The notes: generated by a model from the sequence alone, not told the origin. Counted from the first letter of the stretch, positions 35,081 to 45,087 are shown. The stretch is DNA of 64,000 nt from Candidatus Binatia bacterium (GCA_026004215.1 BPIR01000002.1:361844-425843), one strand, 5' to 3'. Program-made: numbers and translations.

Positions 35081-36460
35081 ATGCCTCCGAACAACGGTGA
35101 TGCGGGTCGCGCACAAGCTCCTGTGGTGGTTGCCGGTGGGGGCATTGCCGGTTTGGCCGCAGCGGTAGAACTCAGCCGATTAGGCCACCGGGTACTCGTA
35201 CTCGAAGCGCGCCGCCGTTGGGGGGGCCGTGCGGCCTCTTTTCGCGAACGCACCACCGGCGATGAACTCGATAACGGCCAGCACGCGCTCATGGGTTGTT
35301 ACCATCACACGCTGGCGTTCCTGGATCGCATTGGGGCTTCAGCCAAGCTTGCCTGGCAAGGGCGGTTGCAGGTCCCTTATTTCGACTTGATTACCGGTCG
35401 GACTGCAACTTTGCGCGCCGGTCCGGGGCCGAGTCCGATCCACGTTGCCGCGGGCATCGCTCGGTTTGCCCTGTTGTCGCCCGCCCAGCGCATCGAAGCG
35501 CTGTTGGGCGGCTTGCGCATTCTTGCCTTGCGCCGCCGCCAAGACCCATTGCTCCTGCACGTTACTGTCGAAGACCTGCTTCGGTTCTGCAGGCAAAGCC
35601 CCTCCACCCGCGAGCGGCTTTGGAATCCGATCGCCATCGCGACGCTGAACGAGTTGCCCTCCCGCGCGGCCGCGGCACCATTTGCAGAAGTCATCGCTCG
35701 GGCGTTTTTCGGTTCTCGCAGAGACTCGCAATTCGTATTTCCCCGGGTATCCCTCAGCGAACTGTACGTGCCGGGCGCGCTCGACTTCGTGCGCCGTCAT
35801 GGCGGAGCTGCGCAATTGGGTGCGCCGGTCGAAGGTCTCGTACGCAACGGGGAAGAAATTCGTGCGGTCGTGGTGCGGGGCGGTGAAGTCATCCCAGCAT
35901 CGGCAGTGGTTTGCGCCCTTCCCCCTGGGGCGGCGCGCAACCTCCTCGCGGAGCATGGAGTCGCAATCCCCGCTTTCGACTATGCACCTATCGTGTCCGT
36001 TTACCTGTGGTTCCAACAACCACCCGAGCTACCGCCATTCTTTGGCCTGCTCGGCGGGCACGGGCAGTGGGTGTTCCACCGCGCAAGTTTATGGGGGCAA
36101 ACCGCTTGCGCCGCCGCGCCCGACTCGCACATCGTGAGCGTCGTGATCAGCGCGGCGCGTTCCGAAGCTCAGCGGCACGATGGAGAACTGATCCACGACG
36201 TGACCGCCGAGCTCCGCTGTGCCTTTCCGCACCTCGCACGGATGGAAATCCGACACGCTTTGGTTGTCCGCGAGAAACGCGCCACACCATCGCTCACTCC
36301 CGAGCTCGATCGCCAGCGGCCACCCACCCGAACTCGCCTGCGCAACCTGTTTCTCGCCGGCGATTGGATCGCAACCGGACTTCCAGCAACCATTGAAAGC
36401 GCGGTCGCCAGTGGCTTTGCCGCCGCTCGCGCTGTTGTTCCGCCTTATTCGAAGTCGTAA
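35081..36460 (+). CDS. hpnE: HpnE, hydroxysqualene dehydroxylase (FAD-dependent)
   Basis: HpnE reduces hydroxysqualene to squalene, the last step of the HpnCDE route. The 459-residue flavoprotein has the Rossmann motif VAGGGIAGLAAAVELSRLGH at about residues 17-36. ELDNGQHALMGCY is characteristic of HpnE. The C-terminal FAD-contacting LFLAGDWIATGLPATIESAV is typical of amine-oxidase-like desaturases. The ATG lies three bases after the hpnD stop. HpnC, HpnD and HpnE together replace a classical squalene synthase. Confidence 0.94.
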   Translation: MPPNNGDAGRAQAPVVVAGGGIAGLAAAVELSRLGHRVLVLEARRRWGGRAASFRERTTGDELDNGQHALMGCYHHTLAFLDRIGASAKLAWQGRLQVPYFDLITGRTATLRAGPGPSPIHVAAGIARFALLSPAQRIEALLGGLRILALRRRQDPLLLHVTVEDLLRFCRQSPSTRERLWNPIAIATLNELPSRAAAAPFAEVIARAFFGSRRDSQFVFPRVSLSELYVPGALDFVRRHGGAAQLGAPVEGLVRNGEEIRAVVVRGGEVIPASAVVCALPPGAARNLLAEHGVAIPAFDYAPIVSVYLWFQQPPELPPFFGLLGGHGQWVFHRASLWGQTACAAAPDSHIVSVVISAARSEAQRHDGELIHDVTAELRCAFPHLARMEIRHALVVREKRATPSLTPELDRQRPPTRTRLRNLFLAGDWIATGLPATIESAVASGFAAARAVVPPYSKS

Positions 36461-36463
36461 AGT

Positions 36464-37267
36464 ATGCCGCACATGCAACGGGTCACCATCCTTGCCGCAT
36501 TGCCGTGGGAATGTGCCTGTGCCTTCTCGGCGCTACAGGAGGTGCGCAAAGGACGGTCCGGCCCGTTCCCGTGGTGGGAAGGTTCCGCGGCCCGATGCAT
36601 CGTGCGGGTGGTGAGAACCGGTATCGGTATGCAACGCGCGAGCGATGCTTTCCGAGCGAGCATAGCGGAGTTTCCTTGCGATGTAGCGATCAACACTGGA
36701 TGCGCCGGCGGTTTAATACCGGCTCTCGAGCCTGGAAGTTTGATCATTGCCGGCGAAATCCTCGGCACCAGTGCTGAGAGCGCGATTGCAGTTCCGGGCT
36801 GGCTTGTGGAGGAATTGCACGGCGCGGGCAGAGCGAGCGGCCTCGATGTACGCATCGGCCGCGAATTGTGCGTTGCGGAGCCATTGATGACGGCAACGGA
36901 AAAGCAACGAGCTGCTCGCGAACTCGGCGCTATGGCGGTGGATATGGAGAGCCTAGGCATCGCGCAGGCGGCGAGGGAACACGGGGTATCATTCGGGAGT
37001 GTCCGAGCCGTTCTCGATGCCGCGGATAGCTCTCTCCCCTCCTCGGAAGGCCTCGTCCACCCCGACAGTGGTCGAGTCCGGCCGTGGAACGTGTTCAAAA
37101 AGATGGTCAAAGACGGGAGCTCGGCTTGGACCGAGCTCAAAGCACTCCACAGTTGGAAGCGACGAGCAGAGGCGGCCTTGCAGGCCTTTTTCGCCACCTG
37201 GCTGGGCGAGTGTCGGCCGTCAGCCCTCGCGTCGGCGACGGCGTTGCATGGATCGAATAGGAGGTAA
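36464..37267 (+). CDS. hpnG: HpnG, hopanoid-associated nucleosidase/phosphorylase
   Basis: HpnG acts on adenosylhopane, removing adenine to give ribosylhopane or its phosphate. The 267-residue protein has the nucleoside phosphorylase fold. NTGCAGGL near residue 85 is the purine-phosphorylase-like loop, and MAVDMESLGIAQAAREHG near residue 155 carries the conserved Asp/Glu pair. It starts three bases after hpnE and ends six before hpnH. The family assignment rests on this position between hpnE and hpnH as well as on the fold, since purine phosphorylases share the motifs. Confidence 0.87.
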   Translation: MPHMQRVTILAALPWECACAFSALQEVRKGRSGPFPWWEGSAARCIVRVVRTGIGMQRASDAFRASIAEFPCDVAINTGCAGGLIPALEPGSLIIAGEILGTSAESAIAVPGWLVEELHGAGRASGLDVRIGRELCVAEPLMTATEKQRAARELGAMAVDMESLGIAQAAREHGVSFGSVRAVLDAADSSLPSSEGLVHPDSGRVRPWNVFKKMVKDGSSAWTELKALHSWKRRAEAALQAFFATWLGECRPSALASATALHGSNRR

Positions 37268-37273
37268 CTCGAT

Positions 37274-38305
37274 ATGCGTTTTCCCCTGCACATCACGACG
37301 GATATGCTCAAGTGGCAGCTCAAAAACTGGTGGCGTGGCAACCAGCGCTATCCTTTTGTGCTCATGCTCGAACCCCTGCACACTTGCAACCTCGCCTGCA
37401 TTGGCTGCTCGCCCGAGCGCTACAACGGAGACTTAAAAGACCGCCTGCCGTTGGAGGAATGCCTGCGCGCCGTGGACGACTGCGGTGCTCCGGTCGTGTC
37501 TATTTGCGGCGGCGAGCCGACGATTTATCCGGAGCTGCCCGAGCTGGTGGAAGGGATCATCGCGCGCAAGCGCCACATTTATTTATGCACCAACGGAATC
37601 TTGCTGGATCGTTTTTACCAGCGGTCGCGCCCGCACAAGCGTTTGTGGATCAACGTGCATCTCGATGGCCTGCGCGACACGCACGACTTCGTGGTGAATC
37701 GCAAAGGCGTGTTCGACAAGGCCATTGCCATGATCCGAGAAGGCAAACGCCGCGGCTATTCCGTGTGCACGAACACGACCATTTACCGGGAAACCAACAT
37801 GGACGAAATCGAGGCCATGTGCGCCATGCTTTCCGAGCTGGGCGTGGACGGCATTTTACTTTCGCCGGGCTACCACTACGAAGCCATCAAGGAAAACCAT
37901 TTTCTCTACAAGCACGAGATTCACGAGAAGTTCCAGCGTGTCCTAGAGCTGGCCCAAAAGTACCCGATTTCCTCCACGCCGCTGTTTCTTCAGTTTGCTG
38001 CCGGACAGCGCGACTACCCCTGCACCCCCTGGGGCAACCCCACTCGCACGCCCAAAGGGTGGAAAGGCCCCTGCTACCTGATCGCGGGCCAGTACTATCC
38101 CACTTGGAAGGAATTTTGGCAGGGGGTGGATTGGGAATATTGGGAATCCCGCCGCGATCCGCGCTGCCAGAACTGCCTGATGCATTCCGGCTTCGAGCCT
38201 TCGGTGATTCGCAAGCTCGGAGAGCATCCCCGCGACGTGTGGACCATGATTAAGTGGAATTTCTCGAACCCACCGCGGTCCGCAACCGTGCCATCGCCCC
38301 GCTAA
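37274..38305 (+). CDS. hpnH: HpnH, adenosyl-hopene transferase (radical SAM)
   Basis: HpnH joins the 5'-deoxyadenosyl group of S-adenosylmethionine to hopene. The 343-residue protein has a CX3CX2C [4Fe-4S] motif at Cys38, Cys42 and Cys45 (TCNLACIGCS). ICGGEPTIYPELPELV and LYLCTNGILL-like strands follow, and the C-terminal region ends with a Cys-containing RCQNCLMHSG. The family usually reads CAGC where this one has CIGC. AGGAGG lies just upstream of the ATG. It is the last gene of the operon, and no strong terminator is seen after it. Confidence 0.95.
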   Translation: MRFPLHITTDMLKWQLKNWWRGNQRYPFVLMLEPLHTCNLACIGCSPERYNGDLKDRLPLEECLRAVDDCGAPVVSICGGEPTIYPELPELVEGIIARKRHIYLCTNGILLDRFYQRSRPHKRLWINVHLDGLRDTHDFVVNRKGVFDKAIAMIREGKRRGYSVCTNTTIYRETNMDEIEAMCAMLSELGVDGILLSPGYHYEAIKENHFLYKHEIHEKFQRVLELAQKYPISSTPLFLQFAAGQRDYPCTPWGNPTRTPKGWKGPCYLIAGQYYPTWKEFWQGVDWEYWESRRDPRCQNCLMHSGFEPSVIRKLGEHPRDVWTMIKWNFSNPPRSATVPSPR

Positions 38306-38532
38306 TCAGGAATTCTGACACCAGCATTTTTGCCTACAGATGCGATAGCAACCCGGCGTTTACCGCGGTCCGCCGGAAACACACCTGAGCGCGCGACAGC
38401 CCGTGCCGGTGAACCCCTTTTACGGTAGTTGCAATGCAGCCGGCGTGATTTCTGCCCGGCCACGATCGCCAGTGCGTTCCGCACCGGATTGTCGGAGGAG
38501 GAGACCAATCCGCGCAACGCCGCTGCGAGCAG

Positions 38533-39438
38533 CTACGGAGACTCGGGACAGCCGAACAGCGCAAGATCCACGGCAGCAATGATCTCGTCCACGGTCACTT
38601 CCCCGCTACCATCACGGTCCAAGCGGCAGCTCGGCTCGATCTTTACCTCGCCAAGCAACGCTCTCGCCCCGAGCACGACCTCATCTACCGTGACTCTGCC
38701 GTCCCCGTCGCAATCGCCGGGACAATAAATCGAGGAAAGGGCTTCACTGGGTGATCCAGGCCAAGCTTTCGCCAGAGCGATAACTCGCTCGCAGTAAGCA
38801 TCATCCAAAGCCAGAGCCCCAGCCAAAACACCCCGGTGCTGGAGCTTACACCAAAGAGCAGTTTCGGCGTACGGGCTATCCGGAAAAGGTAAATCCGGGT
38901 CCGGGGTGGGCGTCGGCTCGCCTGTGGGAGTGGGCTCCGGCGTGCTCGGGTTGCCGGAATACGGACCATCGGCTCCCTTGACGCTATCCACGTCGGGGCG
39001 GCAAGTACCATGGAACTGCTGCGGCACGTCATCCGCGATCGTCAACGTTCCGAAAACTCCGGTCACACTTACCCAACCTTCCACAGTCACCACCGACCCC
39101 GTGCCCACCACCTGCCCGGTTCCGTGTAACTCGGAGCCGCGGAGGGAGCCTGACACATCTATTTCCATGAACGTGCCCTCTTCCGCGCTACCCAGCCGCG
39201 CCTTCCCCTCCCAAACGCCGGCCCCTGCGTCCACCTCGAAGTTTCCGTTCCACGGAATGGCGGCTCTCCTCTCCCCGAGCGAACCCGAACAAACCCACGA
39301 GAGCGCCTGCACCTCGCTCGCCGCAAGCATCGCACAGAGGAACCCCAAGAGGGAAGTTCGTTTCCAGCGCCAGCGATCAGCCGTCTCCGCCGTTTGCGAC
39401 CAGCGCTTCACATCACTGGTGAGTTTCTTTGGTTCCAT
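38533..39438 (-). CDS. Secreted protein with dockerin-like calcium repeats
   Basis: This 301-residue protein has a signal-peptide-like stretch (TSLLGFLCAMLAASEVQA) near residues 25-45. A region of about 100 residues with no recognised domain follows. A short Pro/Thr linker (TPEPTPTGEPTPTPDPD) comes next. Two calcium-loop repeats close the protein, GDCDGDGRVTVDEVVLGA and LDRDGSGEVTVDEIIAAV. The paired loops resemble dockerin type I repeats, but no cohesin or cellulosome gene is near. The ATG at 39438 is chosen for the AGGAGG eight bases upstream. Role unknown; surface or extracellular location is likely. Confidence 0.8.
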   Translation of the reverse strand: MEPKKLTSDVKRWSQTAETADRWRWKRTSLLGFLCAMLAASEVQALSWVCSGSLGERRAAIPWNGNFEVDAGAGVWEGKARLGSAEEGTFMEIDVSGSLRGSELHGTGQVVGTGSVVTVEGWVSVTGVFGTLTIADDVPQQFHGTCRPDVDSVKGADGPYSGNPSTPEPTPTGEPTPTPDPDLPFPDSPYAETALWCKLQHRGVLAGALALDDAYCERVIALAKAWPGSPSEALSSIYCPGDCDGDGRVTVDEVVLGARALLGEVKIEPSCRLDRDGSGEVTVDEIIAAVDLALFGCPESP

Positions 39439-39886
39439 GATGCAAACCTCCTGTTTGGCCATTGCCAGGAGTGACCGCCGTGCTGGTCACTCGCCCCAAT
39501 AAGGGAACACAATTATTGGATTTCCTCGCAGGTCTGCGCTGTGCTGACCGGAGCGGAACAGTAGGGGCGGCAGCGATTCTCCCTGGGGGGCGCCAGGGCT
39601 CGGAAGCTCGGACTATAACTCGGACTATAAAAAGTCGAGGGCGCGTTCCACTAGACCGCTCGGTTTTGCGCCACCGTACCCATGCCTAATCCTCCTGATT
39701 AAGCAGCCTAATGTTACCCCCCCCCCCCGGCTCACGAGTCAAGAACAGAAGCGGCCTTGTGCGACAAGTCCGTGAACTGAGTGCCCGATACAAGAGCGAC
39801 CGCCGGGCGGCGCCCCTACCGCGCGGTCGCCGCCGCCTTGCTCCGAGCCCTCAAATACCGCGGCCGCTGGATCACCCAACGTTCAC
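39439..39886. other. Intergenic region with a 12-bp tandem repeat and a C12 tract
   Basis: This 448-bp gap separates two minus-strand genes and holds the upstream region of the dockerin-like gene. CTCGGACTATAA occurs twice in tandem at 39607-39630. A run of 12 C lies at 39717-39728, next to CCTAATCCTCCTGATTAAG, part of which can form a hairpin. A Shine-Dalgarno-like AGGAGG on the minus strand precedes a ten-codon open frame. No convincing gene is seen. Confidence 0.6.
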
Positions 39887-41833
39887 TTACAGCTCGAGTT
39901 GCGCGCCGAGTTCGACAACGCGGTTCACGGGGATCTCGAAAAACGCCGCTGCCGAAGGGGCGTTGCGAGCGAGCAGGATGTAGAGCCGCTTACGCCACTT
40001 CGCCATGCGGGCGCGTCCGGTCGGTAAAAGCGTCTCCCGCCCGAGGAAAAACGTGGTCGTCATCAAGTCGAACGCCAAACCTTTTGCTTGGCAAAGACGC
40101 AGCACGTGGCGAATCCGCGGCACTTCCATGAAACCGAAGTGCGCAATGATGCGATAAAAACCGCTGCCGAGCTCTTTGACTTCGATCTTTTCCTTATCGG
40201 GCACTTCCGGGCGCTTTTCCGTCAAGATGGACAGCAACACCACGCGTTTGTGGAGTGTTTTCGTGTGCTTGACGTAGTGCAGCAAAACCGCGGGAATTCC
40301 ACGCGGCGTGGATGTCATGACCACTGCCGTACCGTCCACACGCACCACTTTTTGGTTTTCCACGTCGGCGAGAAAGGCCTCCTCGCTCAAGCTGGCCCGT
40401 TCCAGGAGTGCCGCGACTTCCGTGCGGCCGCGCTTCCACGTCGTGAGGATCGTGAACACCACGATGCCGACCGCGAGCGCAAACCAACCGCCGTGGGGAA
40501 GCTTCGGCAGGTTGGCCAGGAGAAACGCCAGGTCGAACAGCAAGAACAGGCTTGCTGCCGCCACGGCTGCCGCCAAAGACCATGACCACAACTCGCGCGT
40601 GACTGCGTAAAACAGCAACGTGGTTGCGGTCATGGTCCCGGTCACCGCCAGCCCGTAAGCGCCCGCCAATGCACTGGACGACTGGAAGCCCAACACCAGC
40701 AGCAAGCACAACGCCCCTAAAGCCACGTTGACCTGGGGAATGTAAATTTGGCCCGCCTGTTCTTCGGAGGTGTGGATGATGTTGAAGCGCGGCAAGTAAC
40801 CAAGCTGCGATGCCTGATGCGTGAGCGAAAACGCGCCCGAAATCAATGCCTGAGAGGCAATGATGGTCGCCAGCGTGGCCAACCCAACTAACGGGTAGAG
40901 CATCCACGCCGGGGCCAACTCGAAAAACGGGTGCGTAACTTTGCCGCCCTCGGCGAGCAGTAAAGCGCCTTGCCCGAAGTAGTTCAGGAGCAACGCCGGA
41001 AACACCAAACCGTACCAAGCCAGCCGAATCGGGCGGCGCCCGAAGTGCCCCATATCGGCATACAGCGCCTCGCCGCCCGTGATGCACAGCACGACGGAGC
41101 CCAAGACCAGAAAGCCCTGCAGGCCGTTGCGGGCAAAAAACTCGATCCCGTGCCACGGATTTAAAGCCTCCCACACCCCAACTTCTCCATGGGGTTGCAA
41201 CAAGATCGCCCGTAAACCCAACGCACCGATCACGAAAAACCACACGAGCATCGCGGGGCCGAACACCGCGCCCAGCCCGCCCGTGCCGTGCCGTTGCACA
41301 GCGAACAACAACAGCAAGATAGCGGCGGCGATCGGCACGACATACGGCTCGAACGCGTGCGTGGCCACGTTCAGTCCCTCCACGGCGGAAAGGACCGAGA
41401 TGGCCGGCGTGATGATGCCATCTCCATACAACAACGCCGCACCAAACAAACCACACGCAATCAGCACGGTCCGTCGAAACGCCACCCGCGTCTCCTTCGG
41501 CATCACCAAGGCCAAAAGGGCGAGAATTCCACCTTCCCCCTCATTGTCCGCACGCATGACAAAAACGAGGTACTTCACGGAAATCACCACCGTGAGCGAC
41601 CAGAACACGAGGGAGAGCACGCCTATGACGTTGTGCGGGCTAATGGGAACCGCGTGCGGGCCGATAAAGCACTCGCGCACCGCGTAGAGCGGCGAGGTGC
41701 CGATGTCCCCAAATACCACCCCCAAAGCAGCGAGCGCGAGACCCAGAACTGGCGACCGTTGCCCTTCTTCCTTGAATCCGGTCACGGACCCGCCGGCAAC
41801 GGCCGCAGACTGCTCCGTTCCTGTATCTGCCAT
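39887..41833 (-). CDS. kup: Potassium uptake transporter Kup
   Basis: This 648-residue inner membrane protein of the Kup/HAK/KT family imports K+ with protons. GVVFGDIGTSPLYAVRECF after the N terminus is the hallmark motif. About twelve hydrophobic segments and a hydrophilic C-terminal domain of about 150 residues follow. RADNEGEGGILALLALV is another conserved block. The length is close to that of E. coli Kup. It stands alone. A structured-looking stretch of about 55 bp lies just upstream (41850-41908). Confidence 0.95.
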   Translation of the reverse strand: MADTGTEQSAAVAGGSVTGFKEEGQRSPVLGLALAALGVVFGDIGTSPLYAVRECFIGPHAVPISPHNVIGVLSLVFWSLTVVISVKYLVFVMRADNEGEGGILALLALVMPKETRVAFRRTVLIACGLFGAALLYGDGIITPAISVLSAVEGLNVATHAFEPYVVPIAAAILLLLFAVQRHGTGGLGAVFGPAMLVWFFVIGALGLRAILLQPHGEVGVWEALNPWHGIEFFARNGLQGFLVLGSVVLCITGGEALYADMGHFGRRPIRLAWYGLVFPALLLNYFGQGALLLAEGGKVTHPFFELAPAWMLYPLVGLATLATIIASQALISGAFSLTHQASQLGYLPRFNIIHTSEEQAGQIYIPQVNVALGALCLLLVLGFQSSSALAGAYGLAVTGTMTATTLLFYAVTRELWSWSLAAAVAAASLFLLFDLAFLLANLPKLPHGGWFALAVGIVVFTILTTWKRGRTEVAALLERASLSEEAFLADVENQKVVRVDGTAVVMTSTPRGIPAVLLHYVKHTKTLHKRVVLLSILTEKRPEVPDKEKIEVKELGSGFYRIIAHFGFMEVPRIRHVLRLCQAKGLAFDLMTTTFFLGRETLLPTGRARMAKWRKRLYILLARNAPSAAAFFEIPVNRVVELGAQLEL

Positions 41834-42186
41834 CCAGTCACCTCAACCACGGGTTATGCGCGGCAGTTGCACCGCTTCTCCCGGCCGTCATCTTTCCCCC
41901 CGCACCCGCCGTAAAAGCAACTATAGGGGGCTTCTCATGCGCAGTTACGGGATGCATCCGATAACCCAAAGTCTCACGTAGGATCAGGTCCTTCGCCCTG
42001 AGAAATTCAAAACTAGCGAACCCCGCCACGCAAGCAACGCGGATGCGAAAGCAGTGCACCGAAGGCTGCCCGAGACAACTTATTTCTTGACATGTGTTGC
42101 CCACCTGTCGTAAACGACGGCGTGCACGGGAGAGAGGGTCGCACCTCTTGGCCGGGTCAATTTTAAGGACGCGGGGGGTCGCATCC
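41834..42186. other. Divergent intergenic region between kup and the large secreted protein gene
   Basis: This 353-bp gap holds both upstream regions. On the kup side CGGGT at 41850-41854 can pair with ACCCG at 41904-41908 around a GCGG/CCGC hairpin (41860-41875). On the plus side a stretch at 42012-42085 with a GCGAAAGC tetraloop hairpin resembles a structured leader. No gene is seen. Confidence 0.5.
42012..42085 (+). ncRNA. Possible structured leader, weakly GEMM-like
   Basis: The segment holds CACGCAAGCAAC, then TGC-GAAA-GCA with a GNRA loop, then GTGCACCGAAGGC. The order and spacing recall the cyclic-di-GMP-I (GEMM) riboswitch core. The second strand is diverged, and the expected GACGCAAAGC does not appear exactly. 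It lies about 100 bp upstream of the secreted protein gene. Weak evidence. Confidence 0.2.
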
Positions 42187-45087
42187 ATGGTGAGAGGAAA
42201 ACGAGAAGTCGTAGGGGCGGTGATCGCCGCAGCGGCCAGTGTGGCTTTGCTTGCGCTGGGAGCGCAAACGGCGAGCGCCCAAAGTTGCACTCAGGGCTTA
42301 TTTGCCAACAAGTGTATCCCCGGTGGCGGTGGCAAAGCCACCGACTGCCACTTGGAATGGTACGTGCCCACCATGATGATCCCCGCTTCCCCGAAATTCA
42401 CCGCGAGCGGCTTGCCGAAAAACAAGTACACGTGCTGGGAGGGCGACCCGCGGTGCGACGTGGATCCGGACCTCAGCAACAATAGCTGCACCGTGCCCGT
42501 TCAGCTCTGTATCAATAACAACGACCCCCGTTTCGCGGGTAAGTGCAACCCAAGCGGGCTGACCAGCTTCGAAGTCAAAAAGCCAAAGGCAACGAGTCTC
42601 GACCCGGCTGACGTCGCCAACCTGGCCGCGCTCGAATCGGCTGCCAGCTCCGGCTTCGGGCTCACGGTCATGCGCAAGAATACGCCCACAACGTCGGGTA
42701 GTTCGAATTCTTCGCCGGACCTATGTGGCGCGCCCGTACCCGTGGTCGTTCCACTCAAGATTACGCCATCTGGTCGGATCCGTCCGGGCACCCGCGCCAT
42801 TCGCATCGTGGCCAAAAGCACCACGGGCGCGCTCGACCCCGATACGTTGAAAGTTCAGTGCTTCCCGAGCACCTGCGGCAACGGCATCGTCGAGGCGGAC
42901 CACGAAACTTGCGACGACGGCAACCGAACCAACGGCGATGGTTGCAACCAAGGGTGCCAAATTGAGCTACCGACTCCGACGCCCACGCCGACGGGGACGA
43001 GCACCCCAACGCCCACCGCGACCGCGACCCCGACGGAGACGGCAACGCCTACGGCAACCGGAACCCCGACTAGGACCCCGACCGAAACGAAAACCTTTAC
43101 TCCCACCCGCACGCACACACCGACTCACACTCCCACGATCACGCACACCCCGACGTGGACCTCAACCCCGACCAAAACGAACACACCCACACGGACGCCG
43201 ACACCGACCAACACCCCCACACCGACCAACACCCCCACAGTCACCAACACTCCAACGATCACCCCCACACCCACCAACACACCCACACCTACGGCAACGT
43301 TCACGCCCACGCCACCACCGGAAATTTACCTCGACTCGCCCGCCCACGGCGTGTTCACGACTGCGAGCACGTCCACCGTGACCGGGCATGTGGTGAACCC
43401 GGTCCCCGGGCAAGTGGTGAAGATCAACGGAGTTACGGTGTGCTCCGGGCCGTGTACGAATTTCAGCTACAACATGCCGCTCGACGCTGGTTTGATCTTC
43501 AACCCTGTGCTGGCCGAACTCACTGTGCCCGCCACGGGGTTCAAGGTGCGCGACCGGCGGGTGATCATTCGCGGCCAGTCGGTGGCGGACGGTGCATTTT
43601 CCGTCAACGCCCTCGGCATGCGCATTAACGATTCGGGTTTCGACAAGCTCGAGCCGGTCATTCAAAGCATGATTCCGCTCGACTTGGCGAGCTTGCTGCC
43701 CCCGGGCATGCTGATTACGGATGACGACATTTGCGTCGCCAGCCTCTTTGGAGGGTGTATCGGTGCAATCGATAAGGTGTACGTATGTAGGCCACCAGGC
43801 CAAACATGTGCGAGCGGTGACCGCCCATCGTTCTCTGGATTCACGATCAACATTGACTCGCAAACCGGTTACGTCCAACTGGATCTCACGCTCTACAACA
43901 TCCGTCTCGTGCTGTGGATTGTCGGGTCTGGTATCGTGCCTGACTGCGCGGTGAGGGTGACGGCAAACAGCGCATTGATTCGCGGGAATTACACCCTGGC
44001 ACCTGCTTCCCCCGATCCGAGTTTCTTGGATGTCAATCAGCAAGGAGATGTAAGCGTCACATTCTCGAACTTTGACGGGCAGATCGAAGGCGGATTCACG
44101 TGCGACATCGTGAACTTCTTGGCGCCGCTCTTCGTCGACCTCGAACAAACAGCCCGCGATCAGTTGGTGAACTACCTGCGCGATCCGGACGGTGCAGGAC
44201 CCCAGGATTCCGTTATCGCCGATGCGATGGAAACAGCACTATCGAACCTCTCCATTGCCGGAGCGATTGGCGGCGCACTGGGCGTGCAACTCGACGCGCC
44301 GTTCAACTTCGTGTCGCCCGACAACCAAGGCGTCACCTTCGGAGTGAATGCCCGAATCATGTCCACGGACAAGCCTCCACACACCCCCGACTTCACGGCC
44401 TCCCTCCACGTGCCGGAAGCCTTCCCGTCGTACGGCACCACCACCCCGGTGCAAAACCTGCCCTACCACATGGCCATTAGTCTCGGCACCTCGGCAATGA
44501 ACCAACTCCTCAAGGCCCTGACCGAGGAAGGCATCCTGAACATTGACATCAGCCAGATCGATCTCGGCTCGGGCCCGGTGGACATTACCTCCGACCTCCT
44601 GGCGTTGTTCCTGCCCGAATTCGGCAACCTGCCATCGGGAACGCAACTAACGATCCGCATCGAGCCAACCATTGCTCCAGTGCTCACTGGAAACTTGGGG
44701 CCGAATCCGGGAGATCTGGCGGAACTCAAGCTGGCCCACTTGTTGATCTCGATTTGGTCGCGCGACCTCTCCACGCTCTACTTGCGGGGCGCAGTGGATG
44801 CACGGGCCGGGCTGCAGTTGAGCTACGTGGCGTCCACGAACTCCATCAGTTTTGTGATCAGCAACATCAATCCAAACGACGTCACCACGGTGGTGCTGCA
44901 AAACGCCATCGGCGTGAACGAAAACGACCTCCAGTCCATCATCCCGCAGCTCGTGCAACAATTCTTGCCGTCGCTTGCGGGCGGGCTCGGCTCGCTACCG
45001 CTTCCCTCGCTGCTCGGCCTCCAGCCGGTAGGAGTGGAGCTGTCGCGTCTGGGTCAGGTCATCACCATCTTCCTGAACTTCCAGTAA
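42187..45087 (+). CDS. Large secreted modular protein with DUF4215-type repeat and Pro/Thr linker
   Basis: This 966-residue protein begins with a signal peptide ending near ASAQS ([24 protein letters not shown], quoted in part). The first 230 residues have several Cys but no named domain. [17 protein letters not shown] then matches the DUF4215 Cys-rich repeat. Residues about 261-378 are a TPT-type linker. An Ig-like domain may follow (IYLDSPAHG through LTVPATGF). The last 480 residues are of unknown family and look lipid-binding-like. The ATG at 42187 is preferred over an upstream ATG because the signal peptide starts there. It ends 23 bp before a strong terminator. No enzyme motif is seen. 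Confidence 0.8.
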   Translation: MVRGKREVVGAVIAAAASVALLALGAQTASAQSCTQGLFANKCIPGGGGKATDCHLEWYVPTMMIPASPKFTASGLPKNKYTCWEGDPRCDVDPDLSNNSCTVPVQLCINNNDPRFAGKCNPSGLTSFEVKKPKATSLDPADVANLAALESAASSGFGLTVMRKNTPTTSGSSNSSPDLCGAPVPVVVPLKITPSGRIRPGTRAIRIVAKSTTGALDPDTLKVQCFPSTCGNGIVEADHETCDDGNRTNGDGCNQGCQIELPTPTPTPTGTSTPTPTATATPTETATPTATGTPTRTPTETKTFTPTRTHTPTHTPTITHTPTWTSTPTKTNTPTRTPTPTNTPTPTNTPTVTNTPTITPTPTNTPTPTATFTPTPPPEIYLDSPAHGVFTTASTSTVTGHVVNPVPGQVVKINGVTVCSGPCTNFSYNMPLDAGLIFNPVLAELTVPATGFKVRDRRVIIRGQSVADGAFSVNALGMRINDSGFDKLEPVIQSMIPLDLASLLPPGMLITDDDICVASLFGGCIGAIDKVYVCRPPGQTCASGDRPSFSGFTINIDSQTGYVQLDLTLYNIRLVLWIVGSGIVPDCAVRVTANSALIRGNYTLAPASPDPSFLDVNQQGDVSVTFSNFDGQIEGGFTCDIVNFLAPLFVDLEQTARDQLVNYLRDPDGAGPQDSVIADAMETALSNLSIAGAIGGALGVQLDAPFNFVSPDNQGVTFGVNARIMSTDKPPHTPDFTASLHVPEAFPSYGTTTPVQNLPYHMAISLGTSAMNQLLKALTEEGILNIDISQIDLGSGPVDITSDLLALFLPEFGNLPSGTQLTIRIEPTIAPVLTGNLGPNPGDLAELKLAHLLISIWSRDLSTLYLRGAVDARAGLQLSYVASTNSISFVISNINPNDVTTVVLQNAIGVNENDLQSIIPQLVQQFLPSLAGGLGSLPLPSLLGLQPVGVELSRLGQVITIFLNFQ

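Noticed and set aside
39607-39690. tRNA-like stretch GAGCGGTCTAGTGGAAC on the minus strand
   Set aside because: The arms do not close into a cloverleaf and there is no T-loop.
39711-40131. Open frames over the kup 3' end on the plus strand
   Set aside because: They are shadows of kup and of the C-tract region with no coding features.
42094-42186. N-terminal extension of the large secreted protein
   Set aside because: It would place about 31 Arg-rich residues before the signal peptide.
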